Position numbers and translations under genes: made by a program. This document shows positions 36,151 through 44,303 of a DNA stretch of 60,806 nt, piece after piece. The stretch lies in contig CAJOND010000049.1 in the NCBI GenBank assembly GCA_905236675.1, positions 1-60,806 of the forward strand, written 5' to 3'. How positions within the stretch are numbered: the stretch's first letter is position 1; each line of letters begins with the position of its first letter. The DNA comes from Candidatus Rifleibacteriota bacterium. Its GTDB lineage: Bacteria > Muiribacteriota > Ozemobacteria > Ozemobacterales > Ozemobacteraceae. The notes beneath the pieces were generated by a model. It worked only from the letters and a program-made list of their open reading frames with translations. It searched no databases and was not told the origin of the DNA.

Positions 36151-36728
36151 GAGATACCATCTCCTTATATGAGTTTAGAAATGAATATTACAGGCAACTC
36201 ACCCAAACTTCAGCATAGAAGCCTATGAGGCGGGGCGTGAGTCAATGAGTTAGCGGGAATAGAAAGGGCACAGATTAATAGTTCGTGAAAGCCTAAAGTT
36301 AATGTCTTCTATCAATTTTTTTAAGAATAAATTTATTATATAGGGCTTTAAGGTAGTTTCCTTTAATTCTTAAAACTGCGGGCTTTCTTAACCATCAACT
36401 CATTAACTCAACCCCACCGCTTCCTTTTACAGAAGCGAGTTTTCATTGAGCGAACAAAAAAGGTAAGAGCTATCTCTGAAAAAGAAACTAACTCTTGAAA
36501 GTAAGTTACCGATATTCATTCCAAACTCCATTAAAATTAAAAATTATAGGAGTTAGGCTAGTAGACAGTTCAGACAAGCTATGATATATTATTAATAACG
36601 ATAAATTTATTACTTGTGCTATTCTGTCTAATAGCTAACTCATTGGGCAAGTAGCACTTTTTGTTTTTAGGCAAACAGGCTACAGACGAAACTTCTCCCC
36701 ATCCACAGGTGTCAGAAAATCATACCCT
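36151..36728. promoter_or_regulatory. Control region with long inverted repeat, possible replication origin
   Basis: No gene is supported here. GAGTTAGGCTAGTAGACAG (36550-36568) faces CTGTCTAATAGCTAACTC (36624-36641) with few mismatches around an AT-rich 55-base centre. AACTCATT or its complement occurs at about 36244, 36404 and 36634. GTGCTA and TAGCAC form another pair at 36616-36657, followed by TTTTTG. The region lies upstream of primase- and helicase-like genes and beside two HTH genes, where element origins and excision sites are common. Confidence 0.45.
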
Positions 36729-36941
36729 TCATTTGAAAACTCCTTTCTTTATATCCTCTATTAGCTGATGAACATACTCAGCTGTCCAGAAAGCTGCTCT
36801 TCCAACGTGTATTGGCTGTATTACCTTACCGTCACGAACCCACTTCTTAAAAGTGGATTCTTTTACATCTATAAACTGTAAAATTGTTTTTTTACGCAAT
36901 AGTCCTGTGTTTGGAAGGTAACACTCTTGAAGGTTTGCCAT
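36729..36941 (-). CDS. AlpA/MerR-like DNA-binding protein (excisionase type)
   Basis: A 70-residue protein with a winged-helix pattern: LLRKKTILQFIDVKESTFKKW, then DGKVIQPIHVGRAAFW and a final helix. This is the form of AlpA-type regulators and excisionases that accompany P4-like integrases. TAGGAGGAAT precedes the ATG. It follows a second protein of the same kind by 20 bases, and the integrase gene diverges upstream. Confidence 0.75.
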   Translation of the reverse strand: MANLQECYLPNTGLLRKKTILQFIDVKESTFKKWVRDGKVIQPIHVGRAAFWTAEYVHQLIEDIKKGVFK

Positions 36942-36961
36942 TTGAAGATTCCTCCTATAGC

Positions 36962-37153
36962 TTAAAATTTTTTTGAAGCGAGAAAACCCTCAACGTCTTC
37001 TATCCTCCACATAAGCTTTCTAGAGCTGATTCTTATCGGTTTGGGGAACTCATTTTTATCAACCCAATCAAAAAGACCCGTTCTGGAAACAACATGATCC
37101 AGCTTTTCAAGGACTTGGTTTGTCGTCATATAATTTTTTTTATTAAAAAGCAT
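36962..37153 (-). CDS. AlpA-like DNA-binding protein
   Basis: The 63-residue product carries TTNQVLEKLDHVVSRTGLFDW and FPKPIRISSRKLMWRIEDVEGFL, a close fit to AlpA proteins, where the conserved FPxPIRI precedes the DNA-recognition strand. It faces the integrase gene across 128 bases, so it may control int transcription and excision. Confidence 0.8.
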   Translation of the reverse strand: MLFNKKNYMTTNQVLEKLDHVVSRTGLFDWVDKNEFPKPIRISSRKLMWRIEDVEGFLASKKF

Positions 37154-37281
37154 ATTATTAACCTTTCGTTTTTGATATAACGTAATTATATTTTAAAGTT
37201 GGTTTACTGTCAATACCGCTTTAAATTTTTAAAATTTTATGATATAGTGTGAGTATTATCAGTTCTAGTAGGTAAAGTAAA

Positions 37282-38742
37282 ATGAGAATAACAAACCACC
37301 AGCTCGATACTCTGCTTATAAACAGAAAAAGCAATATGGTTAAGAAGCTGACTGGGAAAGAAATAATATTACCTGGTCAGCGTCTCTTCCTTTGGAATAA
37401 TGGAATGTTGGTTCAATGTTACCAGAATGCGAAACGCTTTTCATACCAATATATAGATAATCAAAAAAAGAAGAAGCAAGTCGCTATAGGAACATTCTCA
37501 CCCTCTGGTGATGGTATAGCAACTTTTACAATAGAACAGGCGTTGAATGTTTATCATACCGCTATTGGCAATTTAAAGAACCAAGGAATAGACCCTCAAG
37601 AAGAAAAACAGAAAAGACAGAACCAGATTGAGCAGGAAAAAAAGAGAGATAGGATTACATTCGATTTTTATAGTGAAGAATGGATACAGAACAAAAAATA
37701 TGGTAGCAAGGACTATCAAGCTAAAGTAAAGCAACGCTTTGAAAAGTATTGCGACAGCATAAAAAATAAACCTTTACATAGGATTATGGAAGAAGATTTA
37801 AGATATATTCTCACTAATCTAGCTGAGTCTAGTCCTGACAAAAAAGATTCTGCCCATAGACTATACCTTTCTTTGTCTGATATTTTCAAGCAAGCTCGAT
37901 TAAATAAGCTCATAGACAATAATCCAATGAAAGATATTTTGCCAGAAGAGTTTCCAGCTGTAAAAAATGGGAAATTCAACAATGTTACCAAGCTCTCTGA
38001 TTTACAGAGAGTGCTGATTGCATTAGATCACTGTAAAGGAGAACCAGCAACCGTCTCTGCACTTAGACTAATGCCACATTTCTTTCTACGTGCATCTGAA
38101 CTGCTATCTATAAAATGGGAAGATGTGGATTTTAAAAATAGAATTATCAAGCTCCATAAAGCCAAGGTTTTGGGAAGGTCTATAAAAGATAGTTCTACAG
38201 AAGATTTGCCATATGATTATTATTTGCCATTATCTGATTATGCAGTAGAGCAACTGACAAAACTAAAAGTATTTACAGGAAACTCAGCTTATGTTTTTTC
38301 TAATAATGGCAAAGCTTTAGACCACAGCACGCTTTTGAAAGCTCTTAGAAAATGTCTTGCTGAATATAAGATTCCTAATGCTACCTGTATTCACGGATTC
38401 AGATATACAGCTCGTTCTCTTCTTGTAGCCAAACTGAATATTCCCCCAAGAGTTGTTGAACAGCAGATGTCTCATTCTTACAATGTATCAGGAGAAGAAC
38501 GTGCAGTGTCTGGAGACAAGTATGGTTACGACAACTATACATATATTCCTGAACGCCGAGCTCTGATGGACGTGTATAGTTTGTTCCTCTTAGGACTAAG
38601 AGATAAATATGTGGAATTAACACCAGAAGAAGCCAGGGCATTGATGATAGAAGGTAAAAAAACAGAATGGCAAAAATATCTGGAAATGTTGCAGAAAAAA
38701 TACGTGGAATTAAGCAGAGTATATGAACAGGTCGATGGATAA
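37282..38742 (+). CDS. int: P4-type tyrosine recombinase (integrase)
   Basis: The 486-residue protein has a DUF4102-like N-terminal domain, a core-binding helix bundle and a C-terminal catalytic domain. Catalytic landmarks are FFLRASELLSIKW (Arg), HGFRYTARSLL (His-x-x-Arg), a His in QQMSHSY, and a Tyr within DNYTYIPERRALM. P4-type integrases usually recombine at the 3' end of tRNA genes, and tRNA-Gly(CCC) lies 1.1 kb downstream with its 3' end facing this gene. The N-terminal MRITNHQLDTLL is unusual for the family, and weak ribosome-binding signals leave some doubt on the start. Confidence 0.9.
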   Translation: MRITNHQLDTLLINRKSNMVKKLTGKEIILPGQRLFLWNNGMLVQCYQNAKRFSYQYIDNQKKKKQVAIGTFSPSGDGIATFTIEQALNVYHTAIGNLKNQGIDPQEEKQKRQNQIEQEKKRDRITFDFYSEEWIQNKKYGSKDYQAKVKQRFEKYCDSIKNKPLHRIMEEDLRYILTNLAESSPDKKDSAHRLYLSLSDIFKQARLNKLIDNNPMKDILPEEFPAVKNGKFNNVTKLSDLQRVLIALDHCKGEPATVSALRLMPHFFLRASELLSIKWEDVDFKNRIIKLHKAKVLGRSIKDSSTEDLPYDYYLPLSDYAVEQLTKLKVFTGNSAYVFSNNGKALDHSTLLKALRKCLAEYKIPNATCIHGFRYTARSLLVAKLNIPPRVVEQQMSHSYNVSGEERAVSGDKYGYDNYTYIPERRALMDVYSLFLLGLRDKYVELTPEEARALMIEGKKTEWQKYLEMLQKKYVELSRVYEQVDG

Positions 38743-38751
38743 AGTAGGTAG

Positions 38752-38779
38752 CCCCCAGTCTGAAAATTCAGACTGGGGG
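38752..38779 (+). terminator. Perfect 13-bp hairpin behind the integrase gene
   Basis: CCCCCAGTCTGAA and TTCAGACTGGGGG pair perfectly with an AA loop. No T run follows, so simple intrinsic termination is not assured. It sits 9 bases after int and 26 bases before the next gene and could reduce read-through or protect RNA. Confidence 0.55.
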
Positions 38780-38805
38780 GGACAATAACTATGGAGTGGT
38801 AAATA

Positions 38806-39627
38806 ATGAATAAGACAGTGGGAATGGAAGCAAAAGGCAGAGTCTATAGTGATTTCAATGAGATAGTGTTCAGAAAATTCCTTATACAATTTGTTAATTC
38901 AAAGAAATCTGCTTTTGATATATTTTTAAAATTCTTTGATGATGAAACAAAGAGATTATTCCCAGAAAGCTTGCCTATAGATAAATTCGCCGATGACCAG
39001 TTTCATGGTGATATGATTAGTTTTATAAAAGAGTACGTTGCAGTTAATGAAAATAATGTTGAAGTAAGAATAAAAGATGAAATTGAACAAATAGTAAAAG
39101 ACTATAGAACTTTAATAATAGATATGCTCAAAGTAGCTTCTGAGGATTCTATTGAACAGCATTTAAAGGAATCAAGGATTGATAAACAAGGTAATGTATA
39201 TTATGTAGAAACTGATGTAAATAGAACTAACCTTGAATCAAGAATACAGGATAGCTTGAAGCCCTTATATGAAAAAATAGTGTGGAGGGGTAAATCTGAT
39301 ATAGGATTGAATCTAGAAATGAAATCTAGGTATATGAATACTGCAAATAGATGTAAGCAACTCTTAGCAGATGTAATAATGACTATGCTGAGAGGTTTTG
39401 ATATTCGCAATCCATTTGCTTACAAATATGTGAATTGTTGCCCACTGTGCAAGATATGGTTTGTAAAGAACAGAAAAGACCAGGTCTTTTGTAGTGAAGC
39501 TCATAGGAAGCAGTTTCAGAACGATAGGGACAATGCTATAGCAAAAGAAAAAAGAAGAATAGCCAGAGAGGTAAAAAAACAAGCCAAGTTACAGGCTAAA
39601 AATTCAGTATTGAAGCCTAATTCGTAA
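38806..39627 (+). CDS. Zinc-finger protein of unknown function at the element's right end
   Basis: A 273-residue helical protein with a C-terminal treble-clef-like zinc finger: CCPLCKIWFVKNRKDQVFCSEAHRKQ has Cys-x2-Cys and a later Cys-x3-His. A long basic helix (AKEKRRIAREVKKQ) follows. That arrangement resembles CGNR-type proteins that bind nucleic acid. The first 200 residues have no domain I know. It lies between int and the tRNA site, within the element. The ATG at 38806 has GGAG 11 bases upstream. Confidence 0.65.
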   Translation: MNKTVGMEAKGRVYSDFNEIVFRKFLIQFVNSKKSAFDIFLKFFDDETKRLFPESLPIDKFADDQFHGDMISFIKEYVAVNENNVEVRIKDEIEQIVKDYRTLIIDMLKVASEDSIEQHLKESRIDKQGNVYYVETDVNRTNLESRIQDSLKPLYEKIVWRGKSDIGLNLEMKSRYMNTANRCKQLLADVIMTMLRGFDIRNPFAYKYVNCCPLCKIWFVKNRKDQVFCSEAHRKQFQNDRDNAIAKEKRRIAREVKKQAKLQAKNSVLKPNS

Positions 39628-39633
39628 ATTTTG

Positions 39634-39795
39634 AGTGACCTAAAATAATAGATTTTTAATTATAGAATCTAAAGTCACCATTAGGTCACCATAAAAAATA
39701 AATTTTAATGACTTTTGGTAACTTTTAGTGACCGACTAAAATAATAAAACTCGCTGATATAGCGAGTTTTTAACCTTTAGTGACTTATAGTAACT
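39634..39795. other. Putative integrase arm-type sites, right end
   Basis: Short repeats with GTGAC or GTAAC cores in both orientations cluster here, including AAAGTCACCATTAGGTCAC at 39671-39689, which is 18 of 19 identical to 20751-20769. The cluster lies between the last element gene and tRNA-Gly, where P4-type integrases bind arm sites. Confidence 0.55.
39746..39770. terminator. Bidirectional terminator before tRNA-Gly
   Basis: AAAACTCGCT and AGCGAGTTTT pair around GATAT, with T runs on both strands. It would end the tRNA transcript, which is read on the minus strand, and the element gene on the other side. Confidence 0.75.
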
Positions 39796-39806
39796 AAGAG
39801 TCTGAG

Positions 39807-39820
39807 AGCGGGAAACGGGG
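39807..39820 (+). other. Putative attR core
   Basis: AGCGGGAAACGGGG covers the acceptor 3' strand and part of the T arm, the typical crossover target for P4-like integrases. The direct repeat at 20667-20680 is the matching attL, and the intact tRNA is restored on this side. Confidence 0.65.
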
Positions 39821-39879
39821 CTCGAACCCGCGACCCTCAGCTTGGGAAGCTGATGCTCTACCAACTGAGCTATTCCCGC
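39807..39879 (-). tRNA. tRNA-Gly (anticodon CCC)
   Basis: A 73-base cloverleaf: acceptor GCGGGAA/TTCCCGC with discriminator T, D arm with AGTTGGTAGA, anticodon stem TCAGC/GCTGA around loop TTCCCAA (anticodon CCC), and T arm GCGGG-TTCGAGC-CCCGT. CCA is not encoded. Its 3' end (39807-39820) is duplicated at 20667-20680, so this is the likely integration site. 39880-40078 has no gene. Confidence 0.95.
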
Positions 39880-40078
39880 GATTTGGTAAAACTAATATAA
39901 CAAATTTGAATAAATATTACAAGAGTGTAAATTACTCGTTTTTATTGTTGTTAGTAGTCATTGCACTAATTGTTTTATAAAATCAGTGTTGTATTTGTTT
40001 GGGGTGATTATTTAAATAGAAGTGAATTGCCTGATTTTATATTGTGGTATAATTAAAGTAGGTCTTAAGGGTTAATAT

Positions 40079-40693
40079 ATGAACAACAAAAATTATAAAA
40101 ACAATGGCAAAGAATTACAGCGATATAAGGGGTCTTTAATTAAAAACAATGATGAGGCTGGAAATATTATAGATGACTTTGATTGTGACTATGAAGAACC
40201 AGGGAATGTACAAGAAAACAAGTCTGACAGATTCCAATATTCCACAAATATCAGTAAAAATCAGAACAAAACGGTTTCTGACAAAGATGCCATAGCTTTT
40301 TTTAAAGTAGCATCTGTTGCTATTATAATGGTTTTTACATTTTATTTGTCTTATTTTTACATAGGAGTTAATCGGTTAAAAAATAAAGGTGTTGTAAAAA
40401 AGCAACATGTTTTTATCGATGGAACAAGTATTGATTTGCAATGTATGGACAATTTTTCTTTTGAAGAACATTTGCAAACTGCTAATTTAGAAGAAATCAA
40501 TATAGCGATTAATAAATTAAATAAAAGAGGAGAAGACCTTAAAGGTTTTTATGAAGGAGCAAAAGAAAGAATAAAAAATAAAGAAGAACTTAAAATTCAA
40601 TTGGGTTTTTTACAGCTTCAAGCCAAAGAAGTTGAAAAAAAACTAAAAATGCTTGAAAAAAAGAAATCAGAATTAGAGTCTTTAAATGACTAA
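40079..40693 (+). CDS. Unknown single-pass membrane protein with coiled coil
   Basis: This 204-residue protein has a polar, Asn/Asp/Lys-rich cytoplasmic start, one membrane helix (VASVAIIMVFTFYLSYFYIGV at about 80-100), and a C-terminal coiled coil (about 150-204, Lys/Glu/Leu-rich). The extracytoplasmic region between is short. No family recognised. It lies outside the element and is not in a clear operon, since the next gene is convergent. Confidence 0.6.
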   Translation: MNNKNYKNNGKELQRYKGSLIKNNDEAGNIIDDFDCDYEEPGNVQENKSDRFQYSTNISKNQNKTVSDKDAIAFFKVASVAIIMVFTFYLSYFYIGVNRLKNKGVVKKQHVFIDGTSIDLQCMDNFSFEEHLQTANLEEINIAINKLNKRGEDLKGFYEGAKERIKNKEELKIQLGFLQLQAKEVEKKLKMLEKKKSELESLND

Positions 40694-40867
40694 AGAACAG
40701 AATAATAATATTGGCAATAATTTTTGCTAGGTAAAATATAGAATGAAATGAATCTATTACTCTGTTTTTGGCAAAACAATTTTATAGTGATTTGAAAAGT
40801 ATTAAGGCGTCTATAAAAGAATTACCAACCCAAAACAACTAAAACCAACCACATTAACTACTAATTG

Positions 40868-42835
40868 TTAATTTACTACTCTGAGTTTTGTTCCTGCAAC
40901 AGGTGTGGAATCAACTGGTTCAACGCTGTGTTTGTTGCGTTTATCGTTGTAAATCATATCGCGATTTGGTGAGAATGTTGGTACAATGACTTTATAAGCT
41001 TCAATAACATCTCTAGGATTCGCTCTAAGAGCAGCTTCTTTTAACTTGCCAATCTGAAGCATAAGTTCTTCTTCGTTGACTTCTTCTGGTTTTGCAATAA
41101 ATATCTTTTTGTTCTTTGTGGCAGTAATACCTTCTGAAGCAGTAAGAAGTTCTTCGTAGAGTTTTTCACCTGGTCTGATACCTGTGAATTTGATTTCTAT
41201 ATCTTTGCCGACTTCAAGACCTGCAAGTCTTATAAGATCTTCGGCCAAATCAAGAATCTTAACTGGTTCACCCATATCAAGAATAAAGACTTCGCCGCCT
41301 TTTCCATAAGCACCTGCTTGAATAACAAGTTTGCTTGCTTCTGGAATAGTCATAAAGTAACGAATCATATTGGGGTGAGTTATTGTAATTGGTCCACCTC
41401 GTTCAATTTGAGACTTGAACATTGGAATAACGCTACCGCGACTTCCTAGAACATTACCAAATCTGACTGCAACGAATCTTGTCGTGTTTCTTTTGGCAAA
41501 GCATTTAACAATTTTTTCAGCAGTTCTTTTGCTGGCTCCCATAACGGAAGTTGGGTTAACTGCTTTATCTGTAGAAATCATTACGAAGCGTTCCACATGG
41601 TATTTATGAGCGGCTTCTGCAACATTAAATGTTCCACAAACATTATTTTTTACAGATTCTTCCGGGTTCAATTCCATCATAGGAACATGTTTATGAGCGG
41701 CTGCATGGAAAACTATATTAGGTCGGAAGGAATTAAAAATATAATCTATTTTTTCTTTGTCTTGAACATCTGTAATTATAGGTATTAAAACGGTATTACC
41801 TAAGTCAGGATTTCTTAGTAATTCCTGATGAATATTGAAAATCGAGTTTTCACCATGACCTAGAAGAAGGAGTTTTTCTGGTTGGAAGGGCAAAATCTGA
41901 CGGCAGATTTCACTGCCTATACTTCCTCCAGCACCAGTAACCAGCAGAGTTTTCCCTGTGATATAGGCGGCAATTTCTGCCAGATTTATTTCAGACGGAG
42001 CTCTGCGAAGAAGGTCTTCTATAGCAATATCTTTAAGTTGTAAACTTACTAGTTTGCCAGCAATTAAATCTTGTAGACCTGGTAAGGTTTTAAATCTGAT
42101 GTTAGTATTCTGACAAAGTTTGACTATTCTGCGTAATTCGTTTCCTGATGCAGATGGAATAGCGATGATTATTTCATCAACTTCATAAGTTTTGCATAGT
42201 TCATCAAGTTTTTCTGTTTTTCCAACAACTTTTATGCCGTGGATAATCTGACCTTGTTTTTCATCAGCATCGTCAAGGAAACCGACAACTTCGATAGGCA
42301 GATTCATATTGCGTTTTATTTCTCTGGCAATACTTTCACCACCTTGACCAGCACCAATAATCATAACTCTTTTGGTTTTACTGGTTGTTTTGCTGAAAAG
42401 CCAATTTCTTAAAGGACTTATTTCTACAACGTTTATTAAAGCCCTAGGGGCTATTCGTAACCCTCCTATCAAAAGAACAAGCTGCATCCAGTCTATGACG
42501 AGGATTGATTTAATTGCAGCAAAATCTGTAATATAAAATGATGAGAGGATTTTTATTGCAGAAAAAGCAGTAACAGCAACAAATACTGCAAAAGCATCTA
42601 ATAAGGAGGTAAATCTTAAGGTTCTGTTATAAAGACCTAATAACCAAAAAACAAATAAACCAAAAGGAATTACAGAAGGAATAAACAGAATAAGGTCATG
42701 AACTAATTCTGGCTTTAAATTGCCATATTTTACCCATATAGCAGCTAACATTGAAAATGTAAAACAAATAATATCAGCCAATACAAATAATATCTTTTTT
42801 ATAGGTGATATATAATGAAAAATCTTTTTTTCCAT
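40868..42835 (-). CDS. CapD/PglF/WbpM-type NDP-sugar epimerase/dehydratase
   Basis: The 655-residue protein has four or five membrane helices (about 14-130), a CoA-binding-like Rossmann domain (GAGQGGESIA at 161-170), then an extended SDR domain (GAGGSIGSE at 301-309). STDKAVNPTSVMGASKR keeps the Lys but has Met where most SDRs have the catalytic Tyr, which is typical of this family. It acts on UDP-GlcNAc-type sugars as a 4,6-dehydratase or epimerase for surface glycans. This links it to the GT4 gene, which is divergent from it. Confidence 0.88.
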   Translation of the reverse strand: MEKKIFHYISPIKKILFVLADIICFTFSMLAAIWVKYGNLKPELVHDLILFIPSVIPFGLFVFWLLGLYNRTLRFTSLLDAFAVFVAVTAFSAIKILSSFYITDFAAIKSILVIDWMQLVLLIGGLRIAPRALINVVEISPLRNWLFSKTTSKTKRVMIIGAGQGGESIAREIKRNMNLPIEVVGFLDDADEKQGQIIHGIKVVGKTEKLDELCKTYEVDEIIIAIPSASGNELRRIVKLCQNTNIRFKTLPGLQDLIAGKLVSLQLKDIAIEDLLRRAPSEINLAEIAAYITGKTLLVTGAGGSIGSEICRQILPFQPEKLLLLGHGENSIFNIHQELLRNPDLGNTVLIPIITDVQDKEKIDYIFNSFRPNIVFHAAAHKHVPMMELNPEESVKNNVCGTFNVAEAAHKYHVERFVMISTDKAVNPTSVMGASKRTAEKIVKCFAKRNTTRFVAVRFGNVLGSRGSVIPMFKSQIERGGPITITHPNMIRYFMTIPEASKLVIQAGAYGKGGEVFILDMGEPVKILDLAEDLIRLAGLEVGKDIEIKFTGIRPGEKLYEELLTASEGITATKNKKIFIAKPEEVNEEELMLQIGKLKEAALRANPRDVIEAYKVIVPTFSPNRDMIYNDKRNKHSVEPVDSTPVAGTKLRVVN

Positions 42836-43079
42836 AATTCTTCCTAATGATTTTATGACCCTTGTATGTACACTGCACTAACCTAATTAGCCTATTTGCC
42901 TAAAGGGTATCGAATTTTATCACAGTCATATAAATATGTCATCTTTTTTTTATAAATCAAGTAAAATGTTTTTAAAAAGATTGAAGATTTTTCTTATGAT
43001 AGGTTATTATTCTATAAATAGTGAATAGTTTTATTCTTTTTACTATGTACATAATACGGTAGATATTTAGGCAAAAAAT

Positions 43080-44210
43080 ATGAAAATAATACAGGTTTTA
43101 AATTCTCCAAATTGGAGTGCAGCTTCAGCATATTGCATCAATGTTTCCTATGAATTAATGAAACTTGGACACGATATTCTAGTTATGACCGAACCAGGAA
43201 AACCATTAGAAGAGGCAAAAGGTCTCGGTATTCCATGTGATGACAAACTAAGATTAAACAATCATAGTCTTGAAGCTTATATTTTTGCTATGAAACATTT
43301 AAAAAAGACTTATAGGTCTTTTAAACCAGATATTGTATCTGCTCATATGAATGAATGTTCCTGGATGCCTGGATTTGTAGCAAAATTATCTTTCCCTACC
43401 GCTAAAGTTGCTAGAGTTAGAGCTGATATTGCCGCACCCAATAAGAATATATTCAATCTTTACGTGAATCATAAGTGGACAGATCATATAATATGCAGTT
43501 CTCAATTACATAAAGATATATGCTGTAAAAACCTTTTCCTTTCTCCTGATAAAATAAGCGTTATCTATGGGAGTGTGAATGCCAGAAAATTTAACCCCAA
43601 TATTAATTGCGATAACATACGACAAGAATTGAATTTTGAAAAAAGTGACTTTGTTGTTTGTCTTTTAGGGCGATTATCACCGATTAAAGGTCATGAATAT
43701 GCTTTAAAAGCGGTATCTTTGTTAAAAGATTTACCAACTAAAGTAAAATTGCTTTGTATTGGTTATGAATCTGAAAGAACAATTGCTTGGCTAAAAGGGG
43801 AAGCAGAACGACTAGGTATTTCCGATAGGCTAGTCTGTATCAGCAAATGCGATAATTTACCTGCTGTTTTAAACTCTATAGACGTTGGAATTATTACTTC
43901 GTTAGGTTCTGAAGCAAATTCAAGAGCTACATTAGAATATATGGCATGCGGTAAACCTGTTGTTGTAACCAATGTTGGTGTTCTTCCTGAGTTAGTAGCA
44001 GATGGTCTGAATGGTTTTGTTGTGGAAAAGGGAAATTCTGAAAAAATGTCTGAAGCAATTAAAAGACTAGTGTCTAATAAAGATTTATGTCTGAAAATGG
44101 GCTTGGCTTCAAGAAAAAGAGTTGAAGAGAATTTTACCTTAGAACACTTTGGCAAAGAGATGGAAAGAATTTATAAAAAGATTTTGGAAGAAAAAACTAT
44201 TAAAAAATAA
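43080..44210 (+). CDS. Glycosyltransferase family 4
   Basis: A 376-residue GT-B enzyme. The start KIIQVLNSPNWSAASAYCINV holds the nucleotide-sugar loop of GT4. The C-terminal half has VVCLLGRLSPIKGHEYALKA and the E-x7-E motif in EANSRATLEYMACGKPVV, followed by VVTNVGVLPELV. It likely adds a hexose in lipopolysaccharide or capsule synthesis. It is divergent from the CapD-type gene and precedes the vWA operon by 93 bases, so it may or may not share that transcript. Confidence 0.88.
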   Translation: MKIIQVLNSPNWSAASAYCINVSYELMKLGHDILVMTEPGKPLEEAKGLGIPCDDKLRLNNHSLEAYIFAMKHLKKTYRSFKPDIVSAHMNECSWMPGFVAKLSFPTAKVARVRADIAAPNKNIFNLYVNHKWTDHIICSSQLHKDICCKNLFLSPDKISVIYGSVNARKFNPNINCDNIRQELNFEKSDFVVCLLGRLSPIKGHEYALKAVSLLKDLPTKVKLLCIGYESERTIAWLKGEAERLGISDRLVCISKCDNLPAVLNSIDVGIITSLGSEANSRATLEYMACGKPVVVTNVGVLPELVADGLNGFVVEKGNSEKMSEAIKRLVSNKDLCLKMGLASRKRVEENFTLEHFGKEMERIYKKILEEKTIKK

Positions 44211-44303
44211 TTCAATTTTACTGTTTTTTTTATAAGCTCTTGTACAATTATCTAATTCGTGTTAAGTTTTTAGCCAATTTAAAAAACATAAAAGAAAAAA
44301 GCA

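Noticed and set aside
36244..36259. Second att-like site, since GCGGGAATAG also begins tRNA-Gly
   Set aside because: Only ten bases match, and they come from the tRNA 5' end, not the 3' end used by P4-type integrases.
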